Shown: positions 56,012-64,000, counted from the first letter of the stretch. The stretch: 64,000 nt of DNA from Asticcacaulis excentricus (GCF_003966695.1 NZ_AP018827.1:1778501-1842500), one strand, 5' to 3'. Numbers and translations are program-made. The notes: generated from the sequence alone by a model not told the origin.

Positions 56012-56730
56012 GCCCCATAGGCAAAGAGCTGCACGCCCTCGGTCTTCAGCCAGCGGCGGGCGGCGCGATAATCGCCATACAGCCCTTCGACCTCGGCCCA
56101 GAAGCGGTCGGAATGGTCGGGATGGCGCAGGTGCGCGGCTTCGTGGGCGCAGACATAAGCAAAGACGGGCTCCGGCGCGAGGATCAGCCGCCAGCTCAGG
56201 CGGATGGCCTTGCGCCCCGGCGTGCATGAGCCCCAACGACCCTTGGCGTCAAACAGTGACACCTTCACATCGGCATAGCCGAGCTTTTGCGCATATATCT
56301 CCGTATGGGTCTGGGCAAACTCCAGCGCCTCTTTGCGCAAAAAGCGCTCGATGCGCCGGTGGAAGGCCTCACCCTCGCCGCCCGCGGTCAGGACGCCGCC
56401 CACCATGCGCGCCGCCGCCGCATTGCCTGAGTGAACCAGACGCAGTTGCGCCCCAAGATAGGGGATATCGCTGTCGGGCGTGAAGAACAGCCTGTCGGGC
56501 CGCGACGCCTGATGTTCGATGATCCATTGGGCGCGGCTGAGGGCAAAATCGACGGCCTGAGCCAGATCAGGCGGGCGCGGCGCGGTCACCACCGCCTCAC
56601 CCGTCTTGTTATCGATGCGCAAAGAGATACGGCGGGCGCGGGCATTGACCTTCAGACGCAGACGGAAGTCACCGCAGTCGATGACCTGACCCGCCTCATA
56701 GGCCGGTTTTGCCCGCTTGAGCCCCAACAC
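56008..56730 (-). CDS. YgjP/DUF45-like M48-type metallopeptidase
   Basis: 240 residues. The zinc motif is HEAAHLRHPDHSDRFW (HExxH with Ala) and the preceding WGSC (GRWGSCTPGRKAIRLSWRL in part) is the family hallmark. The predicted role is a zinc-dependent protease or nucleotide-linked factor; E. coli YgjP is associated with UTP phosphohydrolase activity, so the function is open. It abuts the phaZ stop codon and is likely co-transcribed with phaZ. Confidence 0.85.
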   Translation of the reverse strand: MLGLKRAKPAYEAGQVIDCGDFRLRLKVNARARRISLRIDNKTGEAVVTAPRPPDLAQAVDFALSRAQWIIEHQASRPDRLFFTPDSDIPYLGAQLRLVHSGNAAAARMVGGVLTAGGEGEAFHRRIERFLRKEALEFAQTHTEIYAQKLGYADVKVSLFDAKGRWGSCTPGRKAIRLSWRLILAPEPVFAYVCAHEAAHLRHPDHSDRFWAEVEGLYGDYRAARRWLKTEGVQLFAYGA

Positions 56731-57981
56731 CTAAAGCGCGGCCTCGCTGCGGGCGATGAAGTCGCGGATGCGCGGATAGATTTCCTGACGGAAACGGCGG
56801 CCATTGAACACGCCATAGTGGCCCGCCCCCGGCTGCACATAAAGCTCGCGCATCTCCTGCGGGATGTTCTTGCACATCTCATGGGCGGCCTGAGTCTGAC
56901 CGACGCCGGAAATGTCGTCCTTTTCGCCTTCGACCGTCATCAGGGCGATATCGGTCACGGCCTCAAGGCGGACCGGGCGGCCATGATGGATCAGCTCCCC
57001 CTTGGGCAGGGCGAACTTCTGGAACACCAGATCAATGGTCTGAAGGTAGAATTCCTCGGTCAAGTCGAGCACCGACAGGTACTCGTCATAAAATTCGAGG
57101 TGTTTTTCGATACCGTCGCCGTCATCATCGACCAGCGAGTTGAAATAGGCCCAGTGGGCGTCTTTGTGCCGTTCCTCGTTCATGCTCATAAAGGAATAGA
57201 GCTGCACAAAGCCCGGATAGACGCGACGGCCTACGCCCGGATAGGGCGGCGGCACGGTGTGGACCATGTTCGACTTGAACCAGGTGAAGGGCTTTTCCTG
57301 CGCCAGATCATTGGTCACGGTCGGATTATAGCGGGCGTCAATCGGCGAGCCCATAAAGGTCATGGAGGCCGGACGCAGCGGGTCCTTGTCTTCTGACATC
57401 AGGCAGGCGGCGGCCAGCACCGGCGGCCCCGGCTGACAAACGGCGACGACGTGCGCCCGCGCGCCAATGGCCCGCAACATGTCGCGCACATGGTCGATAA
57501 AGCTGTAGAAGTCGAAACGCCCTTCCAGAACCGGCACCTGACGGGCATTGACCCAGTCGGTGACATAGACATCGTGATCGAGCAGGAATTCCTGCACCGT
57601 ACCGCGCAGCAGGGTGGCGTAGTGACCGGACAGGGGCGCCACGACCAGCACAGCAGGGGCAGGTTTTTTGACCCCGGCGCGCCGCAGATCGGTCGGGTCG
57701 CGCTGAAAACGGATCAGCTTGCACCACGGCGAGGCCCAGTCCTCAACCACCTGAACCCGCACCGGCGTGCCGTTGATTTCGACCGTATCGAGACGCCAGT
57801 CAGGCTTGCCATAGCGGCGGGTCACCGTGCTGAACAGCTCCGCCGAGGCGTACATCTTGCGCCCGAACTCGGTCTCGGCAATCGGATTGGCCTTATTGCC
57901 CCAGAAGTCGCGGCTGGCCTGCGCCACGGCGCGCCAGGGACCGGCGGAGTAGTAGGCCATCTCATGCAGCAGGTACAGCAT
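56731..57981 (-). CDS. phaZ: Intracellular polyhydroxyalkanoate depolymerase
   Basis: 416 residues, like PhaZ1 of Cupriavidus. It degrades stored polyhydroxybutyrate granules. The nucleophile is C182 in VAVCQPGPP rather than a Ser, matching PhaZ1. The N-terminal MLYLLHEMAYYSAGPWRA and the C-terminal QPGAGHYGVFNGRRFRQEIYP (key piece GHYGVFNGRRF) fit the family. Presence implies that the organism stores PHB. Confidence 0.92.
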   Translation of the reverse strand: MLYLLHEMAYYSAGPWRAVAQASRDFWGNKANPIAETEFGRKMYASAELFSTVTRRYGKPDWRLDTVEINGTPVRVQVVEDWASPWCKLIRFQRDPTDLRRAGVKKPAPAVLVVAPLSGHYATLLRGTVQEFLLDHDVYVTDWVNARQVPVLEGRFDFYSFIDHVRDMLRAIGARAHVVAVCQPGPPVLAAACLMSEDKDPLRPASMTFMGSPIDARYNPTVTNDLAQEKPFTWFKSNMVHTVPPPYPGVGRRVYPGFVQLYSFMSMNEERHKDAHWAYFNSLVDDDGDGIEKHLEFYDEYLSVLDLTEEFYLQTIDLVFQKFALPKGELIHHGRPVRLEAVTDIALMTVEGEKDDISGVGQTQAAHEMCKNIPQEMRELYVQPGAGHYGVFNGRRFRQEIYPRIRDFIARSEAAL

Positions 57982-58120
57982 TGCAAAAAACTCGTGTCGT
58001 CTGTCGTGAGGACAAGGCTAACATAAGGATGCTGCCAAGAGGTTACGAGTCTTCTCTTCGCAGATGCGAAACAAAAAGCCGTGAAGGTAGCTGATGTCCT
58101 GATCGTGTGGGCGTAGTGCC

Positions 58121-58732
58121 TCAATATGCCTTCATCGCCTGCTTGATGTCGCTGGTGGCTTTTTCGATGGACATACCGTGCGCCAGAGGCACCGCAAATT
58201 CGCCGCGCGGATTCATCAGATAGACCACCGAGGTATGGTTCATCGTGTAGTCCTTGCCTTCACCGACCTTGTTGTAGGTGGCGCGATAGGCGCGGGCGGC
58301 CGCCGCAATCTGTTCCGGCGTGCCGGTCAGGCCGATAACCCCCTTGGGGAAGCCGCCAGAGTCCAGATAGGCCTTCATCACTTCGGGGGTGTCGCGCTCG
58401 GGATCGACCGTGATGAAGACGAATTGCAGGTTTTCGCCGTCCTTACCCAGCTTTTTGCGCGTCTGATCCAGCGATTGCAGGGTCAGCGGGCAGATGTCGG
58501 GGCAGTAGGTAAAACCAAAAAAGACCGCGGTCCATTTGCCTTTCAAAATCGCTTCGGTCTGCGGCTTGCCGTACTGATCCGTCAGGGCAAACGGCCCGCC
58601 GATGCTGTAGGCCGAGTCGATCGTGCGGCTCGCCACCGGCTTTTGCCCCAGCATCGAACTCCACATGGCGACCGCCAGCGCGCCGAGGCCGATCACCAAT
58701 ACCACAATGATTGTCAGACGTGTGCGATTCAT
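58121..58732 (-). CDS. senC: SCO1/SenC copper chaperone
   Basis: 203 residues. N-terminal membrane anchor (6-24), thioredoxin fold outside. Copper ligands C77 and C81 in YCPDICPLTL and the distal His in MNHTSVVY. It delivers copper to the CuA site of cytochrome c oxidase. Divergent from regB, the same gene partnership as in Rhodobacter, where senC and regA are divergent from regB. Confidence 0.9.
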   Translation of the reverse strand: MNRTRLTIIVVLVIGLGALAVAMWSSMLGQKPVASRTIDSAYSIGGPFALTDQYGKPQTEAILKGKWTAVFFGFTYCPDICPLTLQSLDQTRKKLGKDGENLQFVFITVDPERDTPEVMKAYLDSGGFPKGVIGLTGTPEQIAAAARAYRATYNKVGEGKDYTMNHTSVVYLMNPRGEFAVPLAHGMSIEKATSDIKQAMKAY

Positions 58733-58838
58733 CCTATGCCTATCCTTAGTCTCAGATGCGCAAATGTGTCACATGGTCATGCGGCACGAAGGCGCATAAA
58801 GGGGCCATACCCGCAAGTTCTATAGGCGAACCCGCAAC

Positions 58839-60281
58839 GTGCGCCAACGGATTATCAGCTTCCTGTCTTCCTTCACCGCGCCCCCGGCTGCGGCAAAAGA
58901 TCGCACGCCCTTTTCCTGGGCTGACTTTTCGCCCGTCCCCCTGTCGCACGGGGCCGATGGCCTGAGGCTGCGCACGCTGGTCGGTCTGCGCTGGCTGGCC
59001 ATACTGGGCCAGAGCGTGATGATTGCCGTGGTGTCGCTGGGCTTTGGTCATGAACTGAACCTGTGGCCTTGTCTGGCTATGATTGCCGCCAGCCTGTGGC
59101 TCAATCTGCTTCTGATGTTCAATGACCGGCGGCAGCGTCTCGACGACTGGGACGCGGCCCTGCAACTGAGCTTTGACTGCGTGCAACTGGCGGCCCTGCT
59201 GGCCGTGACGGGCGGGCTCGACAACCCCTTCTGCCTGATGCTGATAGCGCCGGCGACGGTGGCGGCGGCCAACCTGCCGACGCGCTACGGCTTCGGCGTG
59301 GTAGCCGTGGCCGTGCTGGCCACCTGCGCCATGGCCTTCTGGTCGCTGCCCCTGCCTTGGCCCGAAGGACAAGCGTTTCACCTGCCGCAAATCTATCGTC
59401 TGGGCTTTCTGGCCGCCATCATCATTGGTATCGTCTTCACAGCGGGCTATACGTGGCAGGCGGCGCTGGAATCCAAGCGCATGGCGCAGGCCCTGGCGGC
59501 GACGCAGGCGGTTCTGGAAAAGGAACACCGCCTGTCGGCGCTGGGCGGGCTGGCGGCGGCGGCGGCGCATGAGCTGGGCACGCCCTTAGGCACCATTCAG
59601 GTGGTGGCGCGTGAAATGCTGCGCAGCCTGACGCCCGGCACGGCGCTTTATGAAGACGCGGAACTGCTGGTCTCGCAAAGCCAGCGCTGCCGCGACATCC
59701 TCAAAAACCTCGCCCGCCGCCCCGAAACCCGCGATCAGGTCCACGATCAGATGCCGCTGCGCGTCTTCTTCGAAGAGGCGGTGCAGCCGTTTCGCAACGA
59801 AGGTAAGGCCATCCATATCGAAATCAGTATGGACGAGGTGCCCGACGGCGAAGACCCTGGACACTATGTGTCGATCAAGCGCCGACCGGAATGGCTGCAT
59901 GCCTTGGGGGCCTTCGTCGAAAACGCCGTCGATTTTGCGCGCAGCGCCGTCTGGGTCCGCGTACGTATCCGCAAGGCCTATGTCACCCTGTCTATCGAAG
60001 ACGACGGTCCCGGCTTTGCGCCGGACATCCTGTCGCGCGTCGGTGACCCTTATATTTCGACGCGCGGCCACGACTCGCGGCCGGAGACGTCTATGCACGG
60101 GGGCATGGGGCTGGGCTTCTTCATTGCCAAGACCTTGCTGGAGCATACGGGGGCCAGCGTCACCTACGGCAATCGCGATACCGGCGGCGCCTATGTGCGC
60201 GCCCTGTGGCGGCGCGAGCAGATAGACGTGATCGTTTCGCAAGATTTTGGCAGTGACATCGCACCGCTATCCAGAGATTAA
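58839..60281 (+). CDS. regB: Redox sensor histidine kinase RegB/PrrB/ActS
   Basis: 480 residues. Six N-terminal membrane segments; GGLDNPF at 125-131 is the quinone-binding motif of RegB. The H-box HELGTPLGT has the phosphorylated His at 244, and C284 in QSQRCRDIL lies exactly 40 residues on, the position of the redox-active cysteine of Rhodobacter RegB. The ATP-binding end has DDGPGFAP and GGMGLGFFIAK. Start is GTG 58839; the ribosome-binding site is weak. Senses respiratory state and phosphorylates RegA. Confidence 0.93.
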   Translation: MRQRIISFLSSFTAPPAAAKDRTPFSWADFSPVPLSHGADGLRLRTLVGLRWLAILGQSVMIAVVSLGFGHELNLWPCLAMIAASLWLNLLLMFNDRRQRLDDWDAALQLSFDCVQLAALLAVTGGLDNPFCLMLIAPATVAAANLPTRYGFGVVAVAVLATCAMAFWSLPLPWPEGQAFHLPQIYRLGFLAAIIIGIVFTAGYTWQAALESKRMAQALAATQAVLEKEHRLSALGGLAAAAAHELGTPLGTIQVVAREMLRSLTPGTALYEDAELLVSQSQRCRDILKNLARRPETRDQVHDQMPLRVFFEEAVQPFRNEGKAIHIEISMDEVPDGEDPGHYVSIKRRPEWLHALGAFVENAVDFARSAVWVRVRIRKAYVTLSIEDDGPGFAPDILSRVGDPYISTRGHDSRPETSMHGGMGLGFFIAKTLLEHTGASVTYGNRDTGGAYVRALWRREQIDVIVSQDFGSDIAPLSRD

Positions 60282-60317
60282 CCACCCGAGAATGACCTGT
60301 AGAATAAGGAGCTTGTT

Positions 60318-60887
60318 ATGGATGATGTGAAAACCGCCATCGAGCAGAAGATCGCCGCCCTGACCGACCGCACCCTGCTGCTGCTGGACGACGATGCGCC
60401 GTTTCGTCAGCGTCTGGCCCGCGCCCTGGAGTCGCGCGGCTTCACCGTTACCGCGGTCGAAAGCGTGGCCGAGGCACTGAAAGTCATTGAGGCGAGCCCG
60501 CCGGCTTTCGGCGTGATGGATATGCGCCTTGAAGACGGCAATGGCCTGAAAGCGGTCGAGGCTCTGCACGCCAAACGCCCCGATGCGCGCGCCATCATGC
60601 TGACCGGCTACGGCAATATCGCGACGGCGGTCGCCGCAGTGAAGTCGGGCGCGGTGGATTATCTGTCGAAACCTGCTGATGCCGATGACGTCGTTAAGGC
60701 GCTACTGGCGGTGGAAGACCACGCCCCGGCCCCGCCCGAAAACCCCATGTCGGCCGACCGCGTGCGCTGGGAGCATATTCAGCGCGTCTATGCCCTGTGC
60801 AATCAGAATGTCTCGGAAACCGCGCGTCGACTGAACATGCACCGGCGGACTTTGCAGCGTATTCTGGCCAAAAAGGCACCGAAATAG
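60318..60887 (+). CDS. regA: Redox response regulator RegA/PrrA/ActR
   Basis: 189 residues. Receiver domain with D24-D26 acidic pocket and phospho-acceptor D68 (MDMRLEDG), a flexible linker, and the Fis-type helix-turn-helix NVSETARRLNMHRRTLQRIL at the C-terminus, strongly conserved in RegA. Behind regB by 36 bp. Expected to control respiration and carbon or nitrogen metabolism genes in response to redox state. Confidence 0.94.
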   Translation: MDDVKTAIEQKIAALTDRTLLLLDDDAPFRQRLARALESRGFTVTAVESVAEALKVIEASPPAFGVMDMRLEDGNGLKAVEALHAKRPDARAIMLTGYGNIATAVAAVKSGAVDYLSKPADADDVVKALLAVEDHAPAPPENPMSADRVRWEHIQRVYALCNQNVSETARRLNMHRRTLQRILAKKAPK

Positions 60888-60892
60888 GTTTG

Positions 60893-61336
60893 GCCACGAA
60901 AAACACGAAAAGACACGAAATCAGAGCGCAAATCGTTCAATTTGCGCCTTGGGATGACGACCGAAATTAACAAGCAAACCCAGTCGTAAGTCCGTTGCTT
61001 TCAGGTAATTAAGTATTTGAGCCCGATGCGCATCGGTAATCGCCGAAACGCATTTCAGCTCCACAATAATCTGATCGTAACAGACAAAATCAGGTTGATA
61101 ATGCTGAGTGAGAACCTCGCCCTTATAGGCGAGGTTCAGTATTTTCTGCGCGGTAAGAGGAATGTCTCGTCTGACAAACTCTCTGGCCAGACATTCCTGA
61201 TAAACGGCTTCCAGAAAGCCAGTGCCCATATGGCGGCTAACTTCGAAAACGGCACCCTGAATAGCAAAGACTTCGTCTCTAAAAAGCAGTTCCTGCACAC
61301 TTCCCCCTTTTCGTGCCTTTTCGTGTTTTTCGTGGC
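60893..61336. repeat. Inverted repeat (repeat E arms) bracketing a GxxExxY gene
   Basis: Left arm 60893-60919 is GCCACGAAAAACACGAAAAG plus ACACGAA; right arm 61309-61336 is its reverse complement with one mismatch. The arms match those of the solo palindrome at 6368-6431. Only one base separates the left arm from the stop codon of the enclosed gene, and the right arm ends about 10 bases from its start codon. Confidence 0.88.
60921..61298 (-). CDS. GxxExxY protein, PD-(D/E)xK-like
   Basis: 125 residues. The defining motif is GTGFLEAVYQE, with G27, E30 and Y33. QPDFVCYDQIIVELK supplies D70 and E80-x-K82, so the protein has the arrangement of the PD-(D/E)xK nuclease fold, including a helix-1 Glu (E30). 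Start is GTG 61298 with GGGGGA four bases upstream. No function is established for the family as far as I know. The gene is alone and lies exactly between inverted repeat arms. Confidence 0.88.
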   Translation of the reverse strand: MQELLFRDEVFAIQGAVFEVSRHMGTGFLEAVYQECLAREFVRRDIPLTAQKILNLAYKGEVLTQHYQPDFVCYDQIIVELKCVSAITDAHRAQILNYLKATDLRLGLLVNFGRHPKAQIERFAL

Positions 61337-61342
61337 TAAAAC

Positions 61343-61912
61343 TTATTCATCGGCGATGATGATATCGGGATTTTCCGGCAGGACGAATTCGAACAGGCCC
61401 ATGTCCAGCGCCTTTTGCGGGCGATAGGCCATCAGCGGCGCATGGGCCAGCGCCTGCACCTCCTCAGGGGTCAGCGGCACATCCAGCGCCTTTTTACGCA
61501 CGGCGCGCGCCTGAAGGTGCGGGGTAACGGCGGATGAGGGTTTGGGCGCAGGCCGCACAGTCCCGATCTTCCAGTAGCTGACGCACAGCTTCCATTGCGC
61601 CACCGGAGCCGCTTCGGGCCTGGGCCAGCGGCGGCCGTCGCGCATCTGCGGCTCAACCCGGCGCGGCTTCTGAACCCGTTCAAAGGTGCAGATCAGGGTC
61701 GCAAACGGTTCGCTCAGCAGGGTTTCATACTGCGCCCGCGCCGCCTCTTCGCTCGGAAAGCCCGGATCGAGCGTTTCGCGTACAAAGGACACGTCCTTGC
61801 CGCAGGCCGCCTTCGCCGCGCGTTCGCGCTCAGCCGCCACCAGCCCGCCCCCACCCCAGTTGAGGACGACGTCGAGCGCGTTGTGCGCGATGGGATAGGC
61901 AATAGCAGGCAT
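61343..61912 (-). CDS. Protein of unknown function (189 aa)
   Basis: No signal peptide or membrane segment. The N-terminus MPAIAYPIAHNALDVVLNWGGGG is hydrophobic and Gly-rich; the middle has WKLCVSYWKIG with aromatic residues; the end is acidic. I do not recognise a family. It starts 6 bases after repeat E's right arm ends (gene stop side), i.e. the GxxExxY gene lies just downstream of it on the same strand. Codon usage matches neighbours. Confidence 0.68.
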   Translation of the reverse strand: MPAIAYPIAHNALDVVLNWGGGGLVAAERERAAKAACGKDVSFVRETLDPGFPSEEAARAQYETLLSEPFATLICTFERVQKPRRVEPQMRDGRRWPRPEAAPVAQWKLCVSYWKIGTVRPAPKPSSAVTPHLQARAVRKKALDVPLTPEEVQALAHAPLMAYRPQKALDMGLFEFVLPENPDIIIADE

Positions 61913-61985
61913 GGCCCTATCCTATAGGTTTGTGCCCCTTAACAAAAGCCTGACCGGAACAAAAAGAATACGCAGTGAGGGGATT

Positions 61986-62109
61986 ATACCAAGGTCATTG
62001 AAAATGATTCTTGGTATTCCGTTCGAGACTGTCTCATGTCGCTGTCACATCTGAGACAGTCTCGTGTCTTCAACGGCCGGATGCGGTCAGGATCTTCGGC
62101 CGTTGGTAT
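61986..62109. repeat. Repeat B, copy 2 (inverted relative to copy 1)
   Basis: Same three stems as 1343-1467 in reverse order: B3 CCAAGGTCATT...AATGATTCTTGG, B2 CGAGACTGTCTCA...TGAGACAGTCTCG, B1 CAACGGCCG...CGGCCGTTG. It lies in the divergent gap between the unknown gene at 61343 and the SdpR-like gene, just before the promoter of the latter. Confidence 0.85.
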
Positions 62110-62110
62110 T

Positions 62111-62154
62111 TTGTGCATATTTGACAGCGTTGTTATAATTTGGTATTTGCCAAA
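62111..62154 (+). promoter_or_regulatory. Promoter and operator of the SdpR/SdpI-like pair
   Basis: TTGTGC (62111-62116), 17-bp spacer, TATAAT (62134-62139). An inverted repeat TTTGG-tatttg-CCAAA (62139-62154) overlaps the expected transcription start, a likely site for the ArsR-type autorepressor encoded next. Confidence 0.55.
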
Positions 62155-62175
62155 ATAACAAATCAAGAGGCGTTC

Positions 62176-62481
62176 ATGTCCGAAGTTTATAAATCCCTGA
62201 GCGACCCGACGCGGCGGCACATCCTTGAAATGCTGCGCGAACGCGAGATGAGCGCCGGCGAGATTGCCGAGCGGGTCAGCGTGTCCAAACCCACCCTGTC
62301 GGGGCATCTGGCAACGCTGAAAGCCGCGGGACTGGTCGATGTGACGCGGCAAGGCACGACCCTGATCTACCGTCTCAACCTGTCAGTGCTCGAAGAGGCG
62401 GTGATGTCGCTGATGAGCGCCTTTCGCATCGGTCAGGACGCCCCGGCGCCCCGGCCGCGCGCCACGGAGGACAAGGCATGA
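62176..62481 (+). CDS. ArsR-family autorepressor (SdpR-like)
   Basis: 101 residues with winged helix SLSDPTRRHILEMLRE ... ISVSKPTLSGHLATLKAAGLV-type recognition helix (observed VSVSKPTLSGHLATLKAAG). No metal-binding Cys. Start ATG 62176 with AAGAGG. Overlaps the next gene by ATGA. The pairing with an SdpI-like membrane protein mirrors the SdpR-SdpI signal pair of Bacillus. Confidence 0.88.
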   Translation: MSEVYKSLSDPTRRHILEMLREREMSAGEIAERVSVSKPTLSGHLATLKAAGLVDVTRQGTTLIYRLNLSVLEEAVMSLMSAFRIGQDAPAPRPRATEDKA

Positions 62482-63140
62482 CCCAAGACGCAAAATGGCC
62501 GGTTTCCAAACTGTTCAGCCTGCTGATGATCGCGGTCACCACGGGCCTGAGCCTGTGGGCGCGGCCGCAGATTCCGGAGGGTCCGGTGGGTACACATTTC
62601 GACCTTTCGGGCACCGCCAATGGCTTTATGCCGCGGGATCAGGCGCTGATGGTCATGCCCCTGATGCTGGCCGCCATTACGCTGCTGCTGTGGGTTCTGC
62701 CCTATATGCAGCCCAAAACGGGCAAGCTGGAACGCTCGGCTTCGGTCTATGCCGTAAGCTGGATCGGCACTGTGGCACTTCTGGCGTTCGGGCATCTGTT
62801 TATCGTCGGCCACGCGCTCGGTTGGGCCTTGTCCGTGCAACCCCTGCTGCTGGGACCGGGCCTGCTGTTTATCCTGATCGGCAATTTCATGCCCAAGGCG
62901 CAGCGCAACTATCTGGTGGGGGTGCGCACGCCGTGGACCCTTTCAGACGAGCGGGTGTGGCACAAGACGCATCGACTGGCCGGACCGGTGATGATGCTGG
63001 CGGGCGTGATCATGCTGGGCGCGGCGCTGATGATGCCAACGGCTTATCTGCACTGGGTCTTTCTGAGCGCCGGGATCGGGTCGGCCCTGATCGTGGTCGT
63101 CGCCTCCTATATCTATGCGCGGGCGCTAAAACTTACTTGA
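62478..63140 (+). CDS. SdpI/YhfL-family membrane protein
   Basis: 220 residues, six membrane segments. N-terminal DUF1648-type segment VGTHFDLSGTANGFMPR and the SdpI signature NYLVGVRTPWTLSDERVWHKTHRLAG (key piece GVRTPWTLSDERVW). In Bacillus, SdpI gives immunity to the SDP toxin and sequesters SdpR at the membrane. No toxin gene (sdpABC) is here, so the role may differ, for example signal sensing at the membrane. Confidence 0.85.
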   Translation: MTQDAKWPVSKLFSLLMIAVTTGLSLWARPQIPEGPVGTHFDLSGTANGFMPRDQALMVMPLMLAAITLLLWVLPYMQPKTGKLERSASVYAVSWIGTVALLAFGHLFIVGHALGWALSVQPLLLGPGLLFILIGNFMPKAQRNYLVGVRTPWTLSDERVWHKTHRLAGPVMMLAGVIMLGAALMMPTAYLHWVFLSAGIGSALIVVVASYIYARALKLT

Positions 63141-63221
63141 CTCCGAGTTACCATATTCATTTGGGAGGCGAATCGCTTTGCATTAGTATGGGCCTTTCAG
63201 TGATTCGATCCGGGCCGCCGT

Positions 63222-64000
63222 ATGACCGTTGCCACCATTGCCTTTGCCGCCGCTGCTGGCGCGACTGCGCTGGCCTTTTCGACCACGGTTCTGGCCTGGC
63301 GTCTTAAGGCACGCCTGACGAAGCTCAGTGAAGGCTACAAATCCCGCCTTGACGTACAGCACACGGTGCTGGGCGAACTGGACGCCGCCACTCTGGCCTT
63401 TGATGAGGCCTTTGTCGCCATCGAAGGTGAGACCGTGCGCCTCGTCTGGGGCGATGAAACGCTGAAAACCATCGCCGACGCCTTCCGCATCCCCTTTTCC
63501 GAAGAGGTCGCGCCGCGCGTCATCGAGGGTCTGGCCGGGTCATCCAAGGAAGCCGCCGAGGCCCTGAAACGTCTGATCGCCGAAGGCCGCCCTTGCCGGT
63601 TTGAAGTGTTTACCGAAGCCCCGCGCAGCCTGATGGGGGCCAAGACCGCCGGGCTGACCCTGCTGGTCGAAGGGCGGGCCACTGGCGCGACGGCGTGGGT
63701 GCGTCTGGCCATTGCCAGCGAGCATACCTCCCTGTCGTCCGGCCCGTTTGCGCGCATGGCCGACCTGATCCCCGCCCCCTGCTGGGTGGTGCGCGACGGG
63801 CAACTGGTGTGGGCCAATGCCGCCTGGCTGAAAGCCGTCGATGCCGAAAATGTCGAGCAGGCACGCGCCGAGCAACTGGGGCTCGACCGCTCTGCCGAGG
63901 CGCTGGTGGTCGAAGCCGCCGAGCAGCACATGCGCCGCGAAGGTTTCCGCTGGCTGACCATCCACGGCCAGCGCCGCGCTTTTCAGGTGGTGGCCGAGCC
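63222..64000 (+). CDS. N-terminal part of a membrane-anchored PAS sensor kinase (truncated by window)
   Basis: 259 residues visible, open to the right edge. An N-terminal membrane segment (3-25) is followed by a coiled region and PAS-like domains: FDEAFVAIEGETVRLVWGDETL at about 60-85 and MADLIPAPCWVVRDGQLVWANAAWLKAV at about 183-210 (key pieces APCWVVRDGQLVWAN). The pattern resembles DivL-type kinases of Caulobacterales, but the catalytic part lies outside the window, so DivL is only a suggestion. Confidence 0.6.
   Translation, partial: MTVATIAFAAAAGATALAFSTTVLAWRLKARLTKLSEGYKSRLDVQHTVLGELDAATLAFDEAFVAIEGETVRLVWGDETLKTIADAFRIPFSEEVAPRVIEGLAGSSKEAAEALKRLIAEGRPCRFEVFTEAPRSLMGAKTAGLTLLVEGRATGATAWVRLAIASEHTSLSSGPFARMADLIPAPCWVVRDGQLVWANAAWLKAVDAENVEQARAEQLGLDRSAEALVVEAAEQHMRREGFRWLTIHGQRRAFQVVAE

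Noticed and set aside
56008-56730. SprT or WLM-type DNA-repair protease
   Set aside because: The WGSC motif and the spacing to HEAAH fit the YgjP/DUF45 group.
60893-61336. CRISPR or toxin-antitoxin locus around the GxxExxY gene
   Set aside because: Only two inverted arms, no spaced direct repeats, and no partner gene within the box.

Overview
The window looks like a chromosomal stretch of a high-GC alphaproteobacterium of the order Caulobacterales. An Asticcacaulis-like genome is my best guess. The guess rests on gene content (alphaproteobacterial F1-ATPase operon atpHAGDC without Fo genes, DUF484-xerC pair, RegB/RegA with SenC, many chemotaxis and c-di-GMP proteins, PHB depolymerase) and on gene style; no rRNA or other taxonomic marker is present. 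No tRNA, rRNA, CRISPR array, transposase or prophage gene was found. The genes are dense and mostly housekeeping, and the unusual material is mainly in the intergenic DNA.

Layout. 0-7 kb: end of rppH, two DUF1428 paralogues, fbp, a sterol-desaturase-like hydroxylase, a GNAT acetyltransferase, class I ribonucleotide reductase alpha (with probable NrdR boxes), panD and a TetR regulator. 7-11 kb: a GT4 glycosyltransferase and a polyamine pair (ornithine-type decarboxylase and deoxyhypusine-synthase-like enzyme). 11.7-18.9 kb: a chemoreceptor fused to PilZ, phnCDE-type ABC transporter, an SDR protein lacking the catalytic Tyr, and two proteins of unknown function. 18.9-23.9 kb: MarR regulator, then yciB, ftsY, mtaB and dapF in one co-directional run, then a DUF1330 gene. 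24-31 kb: a soluble FIST-domain chemoreceptor facing the atpHAGDC operon. 31.5-37.4 kb: TerC, a low-complexity protein, priA, DUF484 and xerC.

37.5-49 kb (all minus strand) is the 2-oxoglutarate to succinate part of the TCA cycle: sucC-sucD, sucA-sucB, and lpd (E3), with three unrelated envelope genes between sucB and lpd. 49-52 kb: MFS transporter, DUF2306 membrane protein, membrane-anchored LytTR regulator. 52-56 kb: an ArsR-led cluster of START/AHSA1-like proteins, a VOC protein and a possible tiny lipoprotein. 56-64 kb: YgjP-like metalloprotein, phaZ, SCO1/SenC divergent from regB-regA, a GxxExxY gene boxed by inverted repeats, an unknown protein, an SdpR/SdpI-like pair, and the start of a PAS sensor kinase.

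The most interesting signal is a set of structured interspersed repeats: (i) a 27-28 bp arm that forms a solo perfect palindrome at 6368-6431 and also brackets, with almost no slack, the GxxExxY (PD-(D/E)xK-like) gene at 60893-61336; (ii) a 136-bp four-hairpin element at 778-913 and 52128-52263; (iii) a three-hairpin element at 1343-1467 and, inverted, 61986-62109, with solo modules at 26131 and 33291; (iv) a two-hairpin element at 40533-40636 and, inverted, 53417-53532; (v) a tandem pair at 8565-8718. Most sit directly on gene 3' ends.
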